Shown piece after piece: positions 1 through 9,671 of a DNA stretch of 64,000 nucleotides. The translations under genes were made by a program, and so were the position numbers. Source of the stretch: Barnesiella intestinihominis YIT 11860 (GTDB lineage: Bacteria > Bacteroidota > Bacteroidia > Bacteroidales > Barnesiellaceae); contig NZ_JH815206.1 in NCBI RefSeq assembly GCF_000296465.1, positions 44,931 to 108,930 on the forward strand, read 5' to 3'. Under the pieces are notes generated by a model, which saw only the letters and a list, made by a program, of their open reading frames with translations, was not told the DNA's origin and made no database searches. The stretch's first letter is position 1, and each line of letters opens with the position of its first letter.

Positions 1-556
1 CCAAATCGAATCGGTAACTAAATCTCTCGTCCTGCCGTTTCGGAGAAAGCGACCAACGGGAGGAACCGGATTCCATCACCTCGAAATCATCTATACCATA
101 TGCATTGTTCGCGCTATTCAATAAAAATATGCGTCCCAACAAAGCATCTTGAACGGTCTGCAACGAAACGGGACTGGACAGCCTCTCCCCTATCTCCTGC
201 AACGATGCCGCTACATACTGTTTCTGCATCTTATTCACCAGAAACAAACTGTCGGGTGTCATATATAACCGAGCAACTTCTATGCCCAAAATGATTCTCA
301 CCGAGATTTGCAACACTTCGCCCCGGACCATACGCAGTTGAGTAGATGCGCTCAAAGAACCGCTCGCTCCGAAAGATAAATCGGCGGAACCTTTGGCAGA
401 AAACGTATTCCAATCGGGATAGGAGGCCTTTAACGACTCGAAATTATTCCGCACCTCTTGTGAAACAGGACGCTCTGAAATCAATTCCTTCCCACCCTTA
501 CACCCTGCCAAAATCAGCAGAACGATCGAGCAAACCGCGATTCGTATGTGATTCAT
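1..556 (-). CDS. DUF4292 family lipoprotein, 3' part outside the window
   Basis: The reading frame starts at ATG 556 and is open to the left edge, so only the first 185 codons are visible. The N-terminus is a lipoprotein signal with lipobox LAGC at residues 16-19, followed by a charged linker and the pattern SAKGSADLSFG, SLSASTQLRMVRGEVLQISV typical of DUF4292, a periplasmic beta-rich family of Bacteroidetes. The start overlaps the stop of the upstream TPR gene by four bases (ATGA), indicating translational coupling in a dut-TPR-DUF4292 operon. In related genomes this trio is usually followed by an M23 peptidase, which would lie outside the window. The biochemical role is unknown; assignment to the family is by pattern recognition. 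Confidence 0.8.
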   Translation of the reverse strand, partial: MNHIRIAVCSIVLLILAGCKGGKELISERPVSQEVRNNFESLKASYPDWNTFSAKGSADLSFGASGSLSASTQLRMVRGEVLQISVRIILGIEVARLYMTPDSLFLVNKMQKQYVAASLQEIGERLSSPVSLQTVQDALLGRIFLLNSANNAYGIDDFEVMESGSSRWSLSPKRQDERFSYRFDL

Positions 557-2313
557 TTCTCGATATATTTCTTGTTCTTGATTTTCTTTTGCAACAGCTC
601 GGCCGATTCGCTACCTGCTTCGAGAGCCTTCTGCCAGTAGGTCACAGCCTCATCGACTTCGCCCAGCATAAACAAAATATCGCCGTAATGCTCGAACAAC
701 TCCGCACTCGGCTCTTTCGTCTTATCTAACGCATTTTGTAAATAAATCCGTGCCAAAGAATAATTGCCCTGCTTGAAAAATATCCAAGCATACGTATCCA
801 GATAGGTAGCATTATCCGGCTCGGCCTTAACGGTCTGTGCACTCATTCGCTCGGCTTTATCCAAATCCTGCCCCTCCATAGCGAGAAAATAGCTGTAATT
901 ATTCAACACCGGAATATTCGATGCATTGTAAGACAAGGCTTTCTCATACATTTCATACGACTTCTCCTTATCTCCCGCCGAATGGTACACATCGCCCATC
1001 TGCCCGTAAAAAAACGACTTCGTACCCGCATCGTTCTCCTCTACATAATTCAAGCCTGTTTCCAACATCGAGAGGGCCTCGTCATAACTTTTAGTCTGTG
1101 CGCTGGCTACCGCCACATACATATATATATCCTTTTGGTCGGGAACATATTGTATAGCCCTCTTTCCCACTCGTATCACCTCGGCGTATTTCTCTTGATA
1201 AAGATACAGCCCTATCAGTTGCAACCAGTTTTCCGGATTGGTAGGAGCCAAATCGGCAGCAATCGCATACTGTTCCTCGGCACGGGAAAAATCTTTACGG
1301 CTCGACAGATACATACCGAACAGACGATGAACAGGTTCCTCCTGAGGGTACTGTTCCAACATCTCGGTAAATAAGGAATCGACCCGGTTCAACTCTTGTT
1401 TTTTCTTCATGAGGCCGACGATATACGTACTGAAAATACTTAGTTTGGTATCGACATCGATACGTCGGTTCATCAGAGCATTGCGTATTTCGTTGTTATA
1501 AGCGATCGTATCGCCTCGTTTCTCATAGTATCCGGCTCTCGACAAATAGATATATCCGTTTTCGGGTTCAAGGTCCAAAGCTTTATTATAGATCGACAGA
1601 GCCGCCGAATCGTTTCCGGCCTCCAAATAAATATCCCCCAGCAGTCTCATATAATCGGTATTTCGGGGAAAAGTCCGTTGCAACTTCTCCGCCACGGCCA
1701 CCATAGCCTCCTTATCGCCCATATACTCATAAAGTTTCAACTTCTCTATCGTAATCGGCTCCATCATACCCATCGACGACTCCATTCGATCATAACAGGC
1801 GATAGCTTGCTTCATATCGCCTTTGGCCGTATAAGCTTCTGCCAAAGCCGAATTTATTTCGGGCTTATCGGGATTCTGTTCCAGCAACCGCGTCCATATC
1901 CGTATGGCCTCGTCGTGACGGTTGCTCTGCTGTGAGAAATTGGCATACACTACGTTATACCAATAATTATCGGGATATTTTTCAGCGGCATATCGCAAGT
2001 CCTTCCTCGCCTGCTCGTAAAATCCCATTCTCAGATAATATGGAGCCAAGAAAAAGCGGGCGGCGGCACTAGTCGTATCCAAATCGGCCGCCCGACTCAT
2101 CAAATCGAATGCGGCATCGTTTTCTCCGATAGCTTTCAATCGCTCGGCCTCCAAATAGAAATAGTCAAATTTCCGGCGATCCTCCGAAGAAAGCTCCCCC
2201 GACTTATCCGCAATACCTTTGGTCGAGGCACAGCCGCACAAAATAAAAACAAATATTAAGCACGTCAATCCTCTTGTAAATCCATATTTCCGTATTCCCA
2301 TCTCCATCATCAT
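553..2313 (-). CDS. TPR-repeat lipoprotein
   Basis: A 586-residue protein with lipoprotein signal ending in LCGC (Cys about residue 28), then tetratricopeptide repeats through almost the whole chain, for example AARFFLAPYYLRMGFYEQARKDL and the run near residues 430-570 with ALSYNASNIPVLNNYSYFLA and YWQKALEAG. It is probably an outer-membrane-anchored periplasmic scaffold. Three consecutive Met codons (2313, 2310, 2307) make the exact start uncertain. The gene begins 13 bases after the dut stop and its TGA overlaps the ATG of the DUF4292 gene, so the three are co-transcribed. Function beyond protein-protein interaction cannot be read from the sequence. Confidence 0.88.
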   Translation of the reverse strand: MMMEMGIRKYGFTRGLTCLIFVFILCGCASTKGIADKSGELSSEDRRKFDYFYLEAERLKAIGENDAAFDLMSRAADLDTTSAAARFFLAPYYLRMGFYEQARKDLRYAAEKYPDNYWYNVVYANFSQQSNRHDEAIRIWTRLLEQNPDKPEINSALAEAYTAKGDMKQAIACYDRMESSMGMMEPITIEKLKLYEYMGDKEAMVAVAEKLQRTFPRNTDYMRLLGDIYLEAGNDSAALSIYNKALDLEPENGYIYLSRAGYYEKRGDTIAYNNEIRNALMNRRIDVDTKLSIFSTYIVGLMKKKQELNRVDSLFTEMLEQYPQEEPVHRLFGMYLSSRKDFSRAEEQYAIAADLAPTNPENWLQLIGLYLYQEKYAEVIRVGKRAIQYVPDQKDIYMYVAVASAQTKSYDEALSMLETGLNYVEENDAGTKSFFYGQMGDVYHSAGDKEKSYEMYEKALSYNASNIPVLNNYSYFLAMEGQDLDKAERMSAQTVKAEPDNATYLDTYAWIFFKQGNYSLARIYLQNALDKTKEPSAELFEHYGDILFMLGEVDEAVTYWQKALEAGSESAELLQKKIKNKKYIEK

Positions 2314-2326
2314 TTCTCGGAGGTTG

Positions 2327-2767
2327 CTATTTCACACCTGTATGACCGAATCCGCCGGCTCCTCGCTCGGTCTCGTCCAAGCTATCCACTTCATTCCACT
2401 CTACCCGACAATACTCTTTCACCACCATTTGGCAAATACGCTCGCCGTCTTCGATGGTAAACGGCTTGTCCGAAGCGTTCAACACGATGATACCTACCTC
2501 TCCCCGATAATCGGCATCGATCGTTCCCGGAGAATTCGGTATCGTGATACCATGCTTCAACGCCAACCCGCTGCGCGGACGTATCTGAGCCTCGTATCCT
2601 TCGGGCAAAGCGATAAAAAGCCCGGTAGGAATCAACCGGCGCTCCATAGGAGCTAACGTAACGGGCTCCGACAGATTGGCGCGAATATCCATTCCGGCCG
2701 AGAACAAAGTACTGTAAGAAGGTAACGCATGATGCGACTTATTGACTATCTTGACGGAAACTTTCAT
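2327..2767 (-). CDS. dut: dUTP diphosphatase
   Basis: Hydrolyses dUTP to dUMP and pyrophosphate, keeping uracil out of DNA and feeding dTMP synthesis. At 146 residues it has the normal length of the trimeric enzyme. All five family motifs are present in order: AGMDIRA (24-30), RPRSGLAL (63-70), [10 protein letters not shown] (81-90, with the catalytic Asp 84), GERICQMVV (108-116) and the C-terminal lid [10 protein letters not shown] (135-144). It is the first gene of the leftward dut-TPR-DUF4292 operon and is divergent from dgt, another nucleotide-pool enzyme, across a 236-base AT-rich spacer. Confidence 0.97.
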   Translation of the reverse strand: MKVSVKIVNKSHHALPSYSTLFSAGMDIRANLSEPVTLAPMERRLIPTGLFIALPEGYEAQIRPRSGLALKHGITIPNSPGTIDADYRGEVGIIVLNASDKPFTIEDGERICQMVVKEYCRVEWNEVDSLDETERGAGGFGHTGVK

Positions 2768-2916
2768 CTGAGCATGTTTTAATAGATAACTCTTATTTTT
2801 ATTCTTTTAATTTGCGAAAATAACGAAATCCTATCAAAAAAGCAGCCTATTTTTTATATTTTAATTCAATATATCTGTAAATCGGGTGAGGTTTTCACTA
2901 TATTTGCATAAAATGT

Positions 2917-2980
2917 GAAATAGCAGAGATTCGGTATGAAAAACAAATAATTTGTTTTATCCTACTTTCGCTATTTTTGC
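2917..2980 (+). promoter_or_regulatory. promoter of dgt, copy of the long promoter-like repeat
   Basis: TTTG at 2951-2954 and TATTTTTG at 2972-2979 are separated by 17 bases, matching the Bacteroidetes -33/-7 signals, with the ATG 24 bases downstream. The stretch from 2917 also matches the extended repeat seen before both antiporters and parE: GAAATAG, then TTCGGTA, then TTTGTTTTATCCTACTTTCG, then the -7 box. A second TATATTTG lies at 2899-2906. Confidence 0.7.
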
Positions 2981-3003
2981 AAAGATTGACGATAAAAACC
3001 CTT

Positions 3004-4368
3004 ATGAACGCACAAGCCCAAGAAAAAACCGCGCAAATGCACTGGGAGAAACTGATCACCTCCAAACGGTTCGGCATGGAGCAATACCATGACGACAGAC
3101 ATCATACTCGCACCGATTTTCAACGCGATTATGACCGATTGGTTTTCTCGGCCCCGTTTCGTCGATTACAGAACAAAACACAGGTATTTCCTCTGCCGGG
3201 TAGCATCTTCGTCCATAACCGACTGACCCACAGCCTCGAAGTATCATGCGTAGGACGCTCATTGGGAAACAACGTGTCGGCCGTGCTCAGCGAAAAATAC
3301 AAAAACGAACCGTGGTGTTACAAACTCAACCACTTGGGAGCCATCACCTCGGCGGCATGTCTTGCCCACGATTTGGGAAATCCGCCTTTCGGGCATTCGG
3401 GCGAAAGAGCTATCGCAACTTATTTTTCCGAGGGAAACGGACAAATAATAAAACAAGAACTGAAAAACGAATATCATTGGCAAGATCTTACGCACTTCGA
3501 AGGTAATGCAAATGCTTTCCGGTTGCTCACCCATCAATTTCAAGGTCGGAGACCCGGAGGATTCGCCCTCACCTATTCGACATTGGCCTCGATAGTCAAA
3601 TATCCCTACTCCTCCATACAATCGACAAAAAAAGGAAAATCGGGATTTTTCACCTCCGAGAAACAAGACTTCCTGCGTATCGCCCGTGACTTGGGATTAC
3701 TGCCGGACGGCGACAGCGGCGAACGATACCATCGCCACCCGTTAGTCTATTTGGTCGAAGCTGCCGACGACATCTGTTACCAAATTATGGACATCGAGGA
3801 TGCCCATAAACTGAAAATCCTGACAACCGAAACCGTCAAGAAACTATTCCTCGACTTTTTCGATGACGACAGAAAGAAACACATCAACGAAGTTTTGGAA
3901 ATAGTGAGCGACCTCAACGAGCAAATCGTTTATCTGCGGTCATGTGTCATCGGCACGCTCATAGACGAATGTTCCACGCTGTTTTGCCGGGAAGAACAAG
4001 CGCTGTTAGAGGGAAGATTCAAAGGAGCTTTGGTGGACCACATTTCCGAAAGGCCCCGGACGGCCTACCAAAATTGCGCCGACACCGCATGGACGAAAAT
4101 TTACAAATCGTCCGATGTTCTGGATATCGAGTTAGCAGGTAATCGCATCATTTCCGTTCTGCTTGACAAATTCCTGGATGCCGTACGATTCCCCGACAAA
4201 GCCTATTCGAGACTATTGCTGAACAAAGTACCCGAACAATACGAAGTACATTCCACCACGCTGTACGGTAAAGTTCAGGCCGTCATCGATTATATATCGG
4301 GTATGACCGACGTCTATGCCCTCGACCTCTATCGAAAAATCAACGGCATGAGTTTGCCGTCTCTCTAA
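3004..4368 (+). CDS. dgt: dGTP triphosphohydrolase (HD superfamily)
   Basis: Removes triphosphate from dGTP to give deoxyguanosine. The HD-domain metal ligands are visible as RLTHSLEVS and AACLAHDLGNPPFGHSGE, and a downstream EAADDICYQIMDIEDAH segment supplies the further HD-family acidic residues. The ATG at 3004 was chosen over the TTG at 2977 because the latter lies inside the -7 promoter box; this gives 454 residues, normal for the long Bacteroidetes dGTPases. It is followed after 9 bases by the TPM protein gene, so the two probably share a transcript. Confidence 0.94.
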   Translation: MNAQAQEKTAQMHWEKLITSKRFGMEQYHDDRHHTRTDFQRDYDRLVFSAPFRRLQNKTQVFPLPGSIFVHNRLTHSLEVSCVGRSLGNNVSAVLSEKYKNEPWCYKLNHLGAITSAACLAHDLGNPPFGHSGERAIATYFSEGNGQIIKQELKNEYHWQDLTHFEGNANAFRLLTHQFQGRRPGGFALTYSTLASIVKYPYSSIQSTKKGKSGFFTSEKQDFLRIARDLGLLPDGDSGERYHRHPLVYLVEAADDICYQIMDIEDAHKLKILTTETVKKLFLDFFDDDRKKHINEVLEIVSDLNEQIVYLRSCVIGTLIDECSTLFCREEQALLEGRFKGALVDHISERPRTAYQNCADTAWTKIYKSSDVLDIELAGNRIISVLLDKFLDAVRFPDKAYSRLLLNKVPEQYEVHSTTLYGKVQAVIDYISGMTDVYALDLYRKINGMSLPSL

Positions 4369-4377
4369 ATATGAATT

Positions 4378-5607
4378 ATGAAAAAAATCGCTATAATTTC
4401 TCTATTGTTACTCGTCTGCCCGCTCATACGGGCGATTGAATACACGGTCGATAAAGTTCCCAATGTGCACCTCGATGACGGGAGACGTTTCGTAAGCAAT
4501 CCCGACGGTATTTTATCGGCCGAGACAGTAAACACCCTCGACCAAATGCTATTCTCCCTACAAGAAGCCAACACTTCCGAAGTCGCAGTCGTCGCCTTAC
4601 AGTCCATTGGAGACAACGACATAGACGACTTCGCCACGGAACTTTTTACCCGATGGGGAATAGGAAAACAAAACGACAACGGACTGCTGGTTTTGTTGAT
4701 ACTCGACCAACGCAGAATTACATTCCGCACAGGGTATGGTATAGAAGGAATATTACCCGATGCTATTTGTAAACGCATACAAACGCAATACGTTATACCA
4801 CAATTCAAACAAGGAGACTATGATAAAGGAATCCTCGACGGAATGAATGTCATTACCCGAATTTTAACAACTCCCGAGGCCGTAAAAGAACTTACCGCCG
4901 CACCGGTAAAAAAAGGAATCGACTGGGAGAGAATCATCGGTATATACCTCACGGTTTCCCTCGTCGTATCTCACATCTTGTTATTTGCTATGCTTTGGAA
5001 CATCGCTCATTATGCAAAAAAAGACGCCTACGAGCGATACAAACGGCTGGCCAGATTTCGCCCGTATCTCTTAGCCGGCAGCTTTTTGTTTCCATTCTTC
5101 GTGCTCCTCCTTTACGGAGGGCTCGGACGACGGTTGAAGCGTCTTCGCAACAAGCCTCGCAACTGTGAATCTTGCGGAAACAAAATGAGAAAGCTCGACG
5201 AAGAAGAAGACAACCGATACCTCACACCGCAAGAAAACACGGAAGAACGGCTGAACTCGGTAGATTACGACGTATGGCTCTGCGACCATTGCGGGAATAC
5301 ATTGGTATATCCTTATGAAAACCAATTTACTCAATACCAAAAATGCCCGTACTGCCACAGCCGGGCTTACAGTTTCGAAGGCGACCACATTCTACGCAGA
5401 GCCACGACGGTCAGCACCGGATTAGGAGAAAAAAGATACTATTGTTCCCACTGTCACAAAACAGACTGTAAACAGTACATCATACCCATTATCGTAGCCG
5501 CCGCAGTTGTCGGAAGTGGTCGTAGAGGCGGAGGTTTCGGAGGCGGATTCGGGGGAGGCTTCGGGGGCGGAGCCACAGGTGGCGGAGGCTCGACTTCCGG
5601 TTGGTAA
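4378..5607 (+). CDS. TPM-domain membrane protein with zinc-ribbon insert and Gly-rich tail
   Basis: 409 residues: a cleavable signal peptide (1-19), a TPM domain (about 25-165, including GRRFVSNPDGILS and YGIEGILPDAICKRI), a membrane segment about 187-211, another about 230-249, then a cytoplasmic or periplasmic segment with four CxxC pairs (263-266, 302-305, 323-326, 356-359) spaced like two zinc ribbons, a short hydrophobic stretch and a GGGFGGG tail ending in SGW. The TPM and Gly-rich tail are shared with the YgcG family; TPM proteins have been linked to photosystem repair in plants and to an acid phosphatase activity, but the bacterial role is unsettled. The double zinc ribbon between membrane segment and tail is the distinctive feature here. 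Confidence 0.85.
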   Translation: MKKIAIISLLLLVCPLIRAIEYTVDKVPNVHLDDGRRFVSNPDGILSAETVNTLDQMLFSLQEANTSEVAVVALQSIGDNDIDDFATELFTRWGIGKQNDNGLLVLLILDQRRITFRTGYGIEGILPDAICKRIQTQYVIPQFKQGDYDKGILDGMNVITRILTTPEAVKELTAAPVKKGIDWERIIGIYLTVSLVVSHILLFAMLWNIAHYAKKDAYERYKRLARFRPYLLAGSFLFPFFVLLLYGGLGRRLKRLRNKPRNCESCGNKMRKLDEEEDNRYLTPQENTEERLNSVDYDVWLCDHCGNTLVYPYENQFTQYQKCPYCHSRAYSFEGDHILRRATTVSTGLGEKRYYCSHCHKTDCKQYIIPIIVAAAVVGSGRRGGGFGGGFGGGFGGGATGGGGSTSGW

Positions 5608-5647
5608 ATACAAACGACTAATGATTATTCACACTAAATAACTCACC

Positions 5648-8152
5648 ATGAAAATGAAACATTTGAAACATTTACTTATCGCATCGACTGTCACTGCACT
5701 TTGTGCTTGCAACAACACAAAGGAAAGTCCGGTCTCCCTGCAATGGGAAATGGTAAAAAACGGAGCAGCTCCCGGATTTTACGAAAGCTCGTTTACGATT
5801 ACCAACACTTCAACTAAACCATTGGAATCAGATTGGGAAATATATTACACTCAGCTCTCTCCCAGACAAGTAAAAGTAAACGAAGATTCCCCCGTAATCA
5901 TAGAGATGATAAATGCCGGTTATTACAAAATAGCGCCATCAGAATCATGGACTCCATTGGCTCCCGGCGACTCGATTAAAATAAGCTATTTGAATCAAGG
6001 TATTTTTACTCAAACTTTATTCACTCCCAAATCGCCATTTTTTGTCACGAACAATGGTACACAAATCTCTATCCCGCTCTCTATCGCACCGTTCGATCGC
6101 AAAGAACAATGGACGGTTCAGGGGAGAATAGCTCCATCTTATCCCGACGGGGAAAAAGTATACGCCGACAATCAAGCCCTCGAAACCACATATAAGATAC
6201 AAACCTACGACATGCTGCCTTCCCTGAAAGAAGTAACTCCGAGAGAAGGCACAAGTATAATATCCAAAGATATATCTTTGAGTGTCGAAGATGGTTTTGC
6301 CGACGAAGCGAAACTACTGATTCAAAATCTAAAAGAAATGGGATACAACGTCACAGACAAAGGTCAGACCGTTATAGCCCTGTGCCATTTCCCCCAAAAC
6401 ATGCAAGCCAAAAACGACGAGCACTACCGTCTCGACGTAAAAGACAATTACATAACCATCAGTGGCGGAACCCCACACGCTATTTTCAACGGGACTCAAA
6501 CCCTCGTCTCATTACTCAAAAAACAGACTATTCCCGCTAAATTCGAAAATATAGCGATCAATGATTATCCCGACTTGTTATATCGGGGTATGATGCTCGA
6601 CATCGCACGAAATTTCACGAAAAAAGCCGACTTGCTTAAACTGATAAACCAACTCGCCGCTTATAAAATAAACGTGCTTCATTTCCATTTTAGCGACGAC
6701 GAGGCTTGGAGATTAGAAATCCCCGGATTGGAAGAACTCACTGCAATAGGGTCTCGCCGAGGATTCACCGAAGACGAAAGCCAACGCCTGTATCCCGTAT
6801 ATTACGGAGGCTGGAATCCAAACGATACCACAGCCACGGCAAACGGATATTATACCCGAGAAGATTTCATCGAGGTACTGCAATACGCTGCAAAACGACA
6901 CATCACCGTCATACCCGAAATAGAATCGCCGGGACATGCACGCGCGGCTATCAAAGCGATGGAAGCTCGATTCAACCGATTGAAAGGAGAAGACATGGAA
7001 AAAGCCCGGGAATATCTCCTTTCCGAATCGGCCGACACATCGAAATATGTATCGGCACAAGCCTATACCGACAATATTATGAATGTAGCCTTGCCCTCCG
7101 TCTATCGTTTCATGGATAAAGTCAGCGACGAAATCATTAAAATGTACAAAGATGCCGGTGTACCTTTGGCAACGATTCACATCGGAGGAGACGAAGTACC
7201 CAAAGGGTCTTGGACAGGTTCCCCGCTCTGCCACAAATTCATGGAGGAAAAAGGCATGAAAGATACCCACGAGCTATCGGAATACTTCTTGGAAAACATC
7301 ACGGAAATGCTGTCGAAAAAAGGAGTGAAAACTTCGGGCTGGCAAGAAGTCGCTCTACACCACTCTCCCGAAATGAACGCCCGCATAGCTCCCCGCTTCG
7401 CCGGTGTATATTGTTGGAGCACGATCGGCAAACGCGATGTTGTTCCTTACACCGTAGCCAACGAAGGATACGACGTAATACTTTGCAATGTCAACAACCT
7501 TTACATCGATTTGGCCTATAATCCGCACAAAGACGAACCGGGACTCACATGGGGAGGTTACGTCAATGAGTTTACATCGTTCAACATATTACCCTACAAC
7601 ATTTACTGCTCGGCAAGAGAAAATACGGCAGGAGAAAAGAACAATCTCAAAACAGCCGGAAAAGGGAAGATACAGCTCACAGAACAATCGCGTCCACGCA
7701 TCAAAGGCGTACAGGCGCAACTTTTCTCCGAGACCATCGGCAGTTTCGATATGGTACAATACTATGTATTCCCCAAAATTTTCGGTCTGGTAGAACGCGG
7801 CTGGAATGCCTATCCCGAGTGGTCCCCTGTCCCGAACGACGATAAACAGGCTCTATATGAAAAGGCTCGGGCCATTTACAACGCCAAGATAGCCGAAATC
7901 GAACTGCCCCGTCTGGCTGCCGACGGTTTTAATTTCCGCGTGGCACAGCCCGGAATTAAAATTGTCGAAGGAAAACTATATGCCAACTCTCCCATTCCGC
8001 AGGCTGAAATAAGATACACCACCGACGGAAGCGAACCGACCGCAACCTCCACGCTTTGGGAAGCTCCTGTCGATTGCAGTGCCACAGTTGTCAAAGCAAA
8101 ACTTTTCTATCTTGGGAAAGAAAGCCACACCACAGACTACAAGAACGATTAA
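5648..8152 (+). CDS. beta-N-acetylhexosaminidase, GH20 lipoprotein
   Basis: 834 residues with a lipoprotein signal (lipobox LCAC, Cys about 20), so it is probably anchored at the outer membrane or periplasmic face. An N-terminal beta domain and a GH20 N-terminal alpha/beta domain precede the TIM barrel (about 310-690), which begins LLYRGMMLDIARNF and contains the catalytic Asp-Glu pair D515-E516 in HIGGDE. The C-terminus carries the chitobiase-type CHB_HEX_C motif IRYTTDGSEPT. The enzyme removes terminal GlcNAc or GalNAc from glycans by substrate-assisted catalysis. It stands alone, with no SusC/D genes, so a role in host-glycan or cell-wall turnover cannot be decided. Confidence 0.95.
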   Translation: MKMKHLKHLLIASTVTALCACNNTKESPVSLQWEMVKNGAAPGFYESSFTITNTSTKPLESDWEIYYTQLSPRQVKVNEDSPVIIEMINAGYYKIAPSESWTPLAPGDSIKISYLNQGIFTQTLFTPKSPFFVTNNGTQISIPLSIAPFDRKEQWTVQGRIAPSYPDGEKVYADNQALETTYKIQTYDMLPSLKEVTPREGTSIISKDISLSVEDGFADEAKLLIQNLKEMGYNVTDKGQTVIALCHFPQNMQAKNDEHYRLDVKDNYITISGGTPHAIFNGTQTLVSLLKKQTIPAKFENIAINDYPDLLYRGMMLDIARNFTKKADLLKLINQLAAYKINVLHFHFSDDEAWRLEIPGLEELTAIGSRRGFTEDESQRLYPVYYGGWNPNDTTATANGYYTREDFIEVLQYAAKRHITVIPEIESPGHARAAIKAMEARFNRLKGEDMEKAREYLLSESADTSKYVSAQAYTDNIMNVALPSVYRFMDKVSDEIIKMYKDAGVPLATIHIGGDEVPKGSWTGSPLCHKFMEEKGMKDTHELSEYFLENITEMLSKKGVKTSGWQEVALHHSPEMNARIAPRFAGVYCWSTIGKRDVVPYTVANEGYDVILCNVNNLYIDLAYNPHKDEPGLTWGGYVNEFTSFNILPYNIYCSARENTAGEKNNLKTAGKGKIQLTEQSRPRIKGVQAQLFSETIGSFDMVQYYVFPKIFGLVERGWNAYPEWSPVPNDDKQALYEKARAIYNAKIAEIELPRLAADGFNFRVAQPGIKIVEGKLYANSPIPQAEIRYTTDGSEPTATSTLWEAPVDCSATVVKAKLFYLGKESHTTDYKND

Positions 8153-8168
8153 TCGATAAAAAACAGAA

Positions 8169-8205
8169 ATGAAGAAGGCTGTATAAATTATACAGCCTTC
8201 TTCAT
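8169..8205 (+). terminator. terminator after the hexosaminidase gene
   Basis: A near-perfect 18-base inverted repeat (8169-8186 with 8188-8205, GAAGAAGGCTGTATAA and its complement) lies 17 bases after the stop codon at 8152. Confidence 0.75.
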
Positions 8206-8210
8206 TATAT

Positions 8211-8272
8211 ACCAATCACAATAGTAAACGAAAGTAGAAATAAGTTTGCTCCGTTTTATACCGAAACACAAA
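8211..8272 (-). repeat. decayed orphan copy of the long promoter-like repeat
   Basis: Read on the minus strand, the segment gives TCGGTATAAAAC, then TTATTTCTACTTTCGT, then ACTATTGTG, lining up with the repeat before the second antiporter (TCGGTACAATC, GCTTCTACTTTCGG, ACTATCTTTG). The TTTG half of the -7 box is lost and no gene follows in that direction; it points into the 3' end of the hexosaminidase gene. Confidence 0.5.
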
Positions 8273-8352
8273 CCACGTTCACAAACAAAAAATAGTACGT
8301 ACGAATAGAGCCCATAACCGAAAACTCACGGAAGTCTCTATTCTCTACTTTG

Positions 8353-9357
8353 TTACTTCGAATGCTCCAATAAATACTCGGCGATCTGAACGGCATTCAA
8401 GGCGGCGCCTTTCTTAATCTGATCGCTCACAGTCCAGAAAGACAAGCCATTCGGATTAGAAATATCAGACCGGACACGCCCCACATACACAGGATCGTTA
8501 CCTGCCTTATTCAATGGCATGGGATACACCCTGTTCTCCGGATCATCTTCCAAGACTACACCTTTCGCATGAGCGAATGCTTCACGAGCTTCCGACACAG
8601 AAACAGGTCGTTCTGTTTCTATCCAGATAGCCTCCGAATGAGCCCTCATCACCGGCACTCGCACGCAAGTAGCGCTCACGGCTATATCGGAATGCATAAT
8701 CTTACGGGTTTCGTGAAACATTTTCATTTCCTCCTTCGTGTATAAATTGTCGGTGAAAACATCGACCTGAGGAATCAGATTATAGGCCAACTGAAAGAAA
8801 AATTTCTCTACCGTAGGAGTTTCACCCGCAACGATCTGTTCATATTGTTTTCTCAACTCGGCCATCGCCGATGCACCGGCTCCGCTCGCCGCCTGATAAG
8901 TTGCGACATGCACTCTCTTGATATGAGAAAGTGACTCTATGGCATTCAGGGCAACCACCATTTGTATGGTAGTACAATTAGGATTTGCGATAATCCCACG
9001 AGGACGCACGAATGCATCGTCGCCGTTCACTTCTGGAACAACCAAAGGAACATCTTTGTCCATGCGGAATGCACTCGAATTATCGATCATGATAGCACCG
9101 TATCGGGTAATCGTTTCGGCAAATTCCTTAGAAATTCCTGCACCTGCCGATGTGAAAGCTATATCCACACCTTTGAAATCGTCATTGTGTTTCAATTCCT
9201 TGACCGTAATTTGTTTACCTCGGAAGGTGTACTCACGACCCGCACTGCGAGAGGACCCGAACAACAACAGCTCGTCAATCGGGAAATTCCGCTCGTCCAA
9301 AACTTTTAGGAACTCTTGTCCGACAGCGCCACTGGCGCCCACAATAGCGACTTTCAT
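8353..9357 (-). CDS. asd: aspartate-semialdehyde dehydrogenase
   Basis: Catalyses NADPH-dependent reduction of aspartyl phosphate to aspartate semialdehyde in the lysine, diaminopimelate, threonine and methionine pathways. The 334-residue protein starts with the dinucleotide-binding motif [12 protein letters not shown], has the catalytic Cys 128 in NPNCTT, the QAASGAG loop and the active-site His in MRAHSE. Length and motifs are complete. It is a single-gene unit, divergent from the antiporter gene. Confidence 0.97.
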   Translation of the reverse strand: MKVAIVGASGAVGQEFLKVLDERNFPIDELLLFGSSRSAGREYTFRGKQITVKELKHNDDFKGVDIAFTSAGAGISKEFAETITRYGAIMIDNSSAFRMDKDVPLVVPEVNGDDAFVRPRGIIANPNCTTIQMVVALNAIESLSHIKRVHVATYQAASGAGASAMAELRKQYEQIVAGETPTVEKFFFQLAYNLIPQVDVFTDNLYTKEEMKMFHETRKIMHSDIAVSATCVRVPVMRAHSEAIWIETERPVSVSEAREAFAHAKGVVLEDDPENRVYPMPLNKAGNDPVYVGRVRSDISNPNGLSFWTVSDQIKKGAALNAVQIAEYLLEHSK

Positions 9358-9671
9358 TTTCTTTCTTTTATAATTACTACTTAGGAATCCTTATTATTCC
9401 AGAATACTAAAAATTGGCGCAAATATACAATTATTTATGAAATTCTATAACAAAACGCTCATTATTATATCATTCTCGCTGTATTTTAGCCATCAGTAAC
9501 ACATTTTGAACAGAAGGTCGAAAATCCTTGCAAGAAATAACTTTTATCATTAATTTTGCCACAAAGCGAAAATAGATTCCACTTTGGCAGAAACAAATCA
9601 ATTTGCTTTCGTACTCGGGTCACTCTATTTTTGTCACCATTTATAAGTTTCGCATTTAAATTACAGGGGTT
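9358..9671. other. divergent promoter region between asd and the antiporter gene
   Basis: A 314-base AT-rich spacer without a gene. On the minus strand TATATTTG (9420-9427) is a good -7 box for asd with a long leader. On the plus strand TTTG (9602-9605), a 20-base spacer and TATTTTTG (9626-9633) form the antiporter promoter. Confidence 0.65.
9567..9634 (+). promoter_or_regulatory. promoter of antiporter 1, copy of the long promoter-like repeat
   Basis: CGAAAATAGAT at the 5' end, TTTGCTTTCGTACTCGGG in the middle and TATTTTTG at the 3' end match the copy at 29880-29945 before the paralogous antiporter. The start codon follows 38 bases after the -7 box. Confidence 0.7.
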
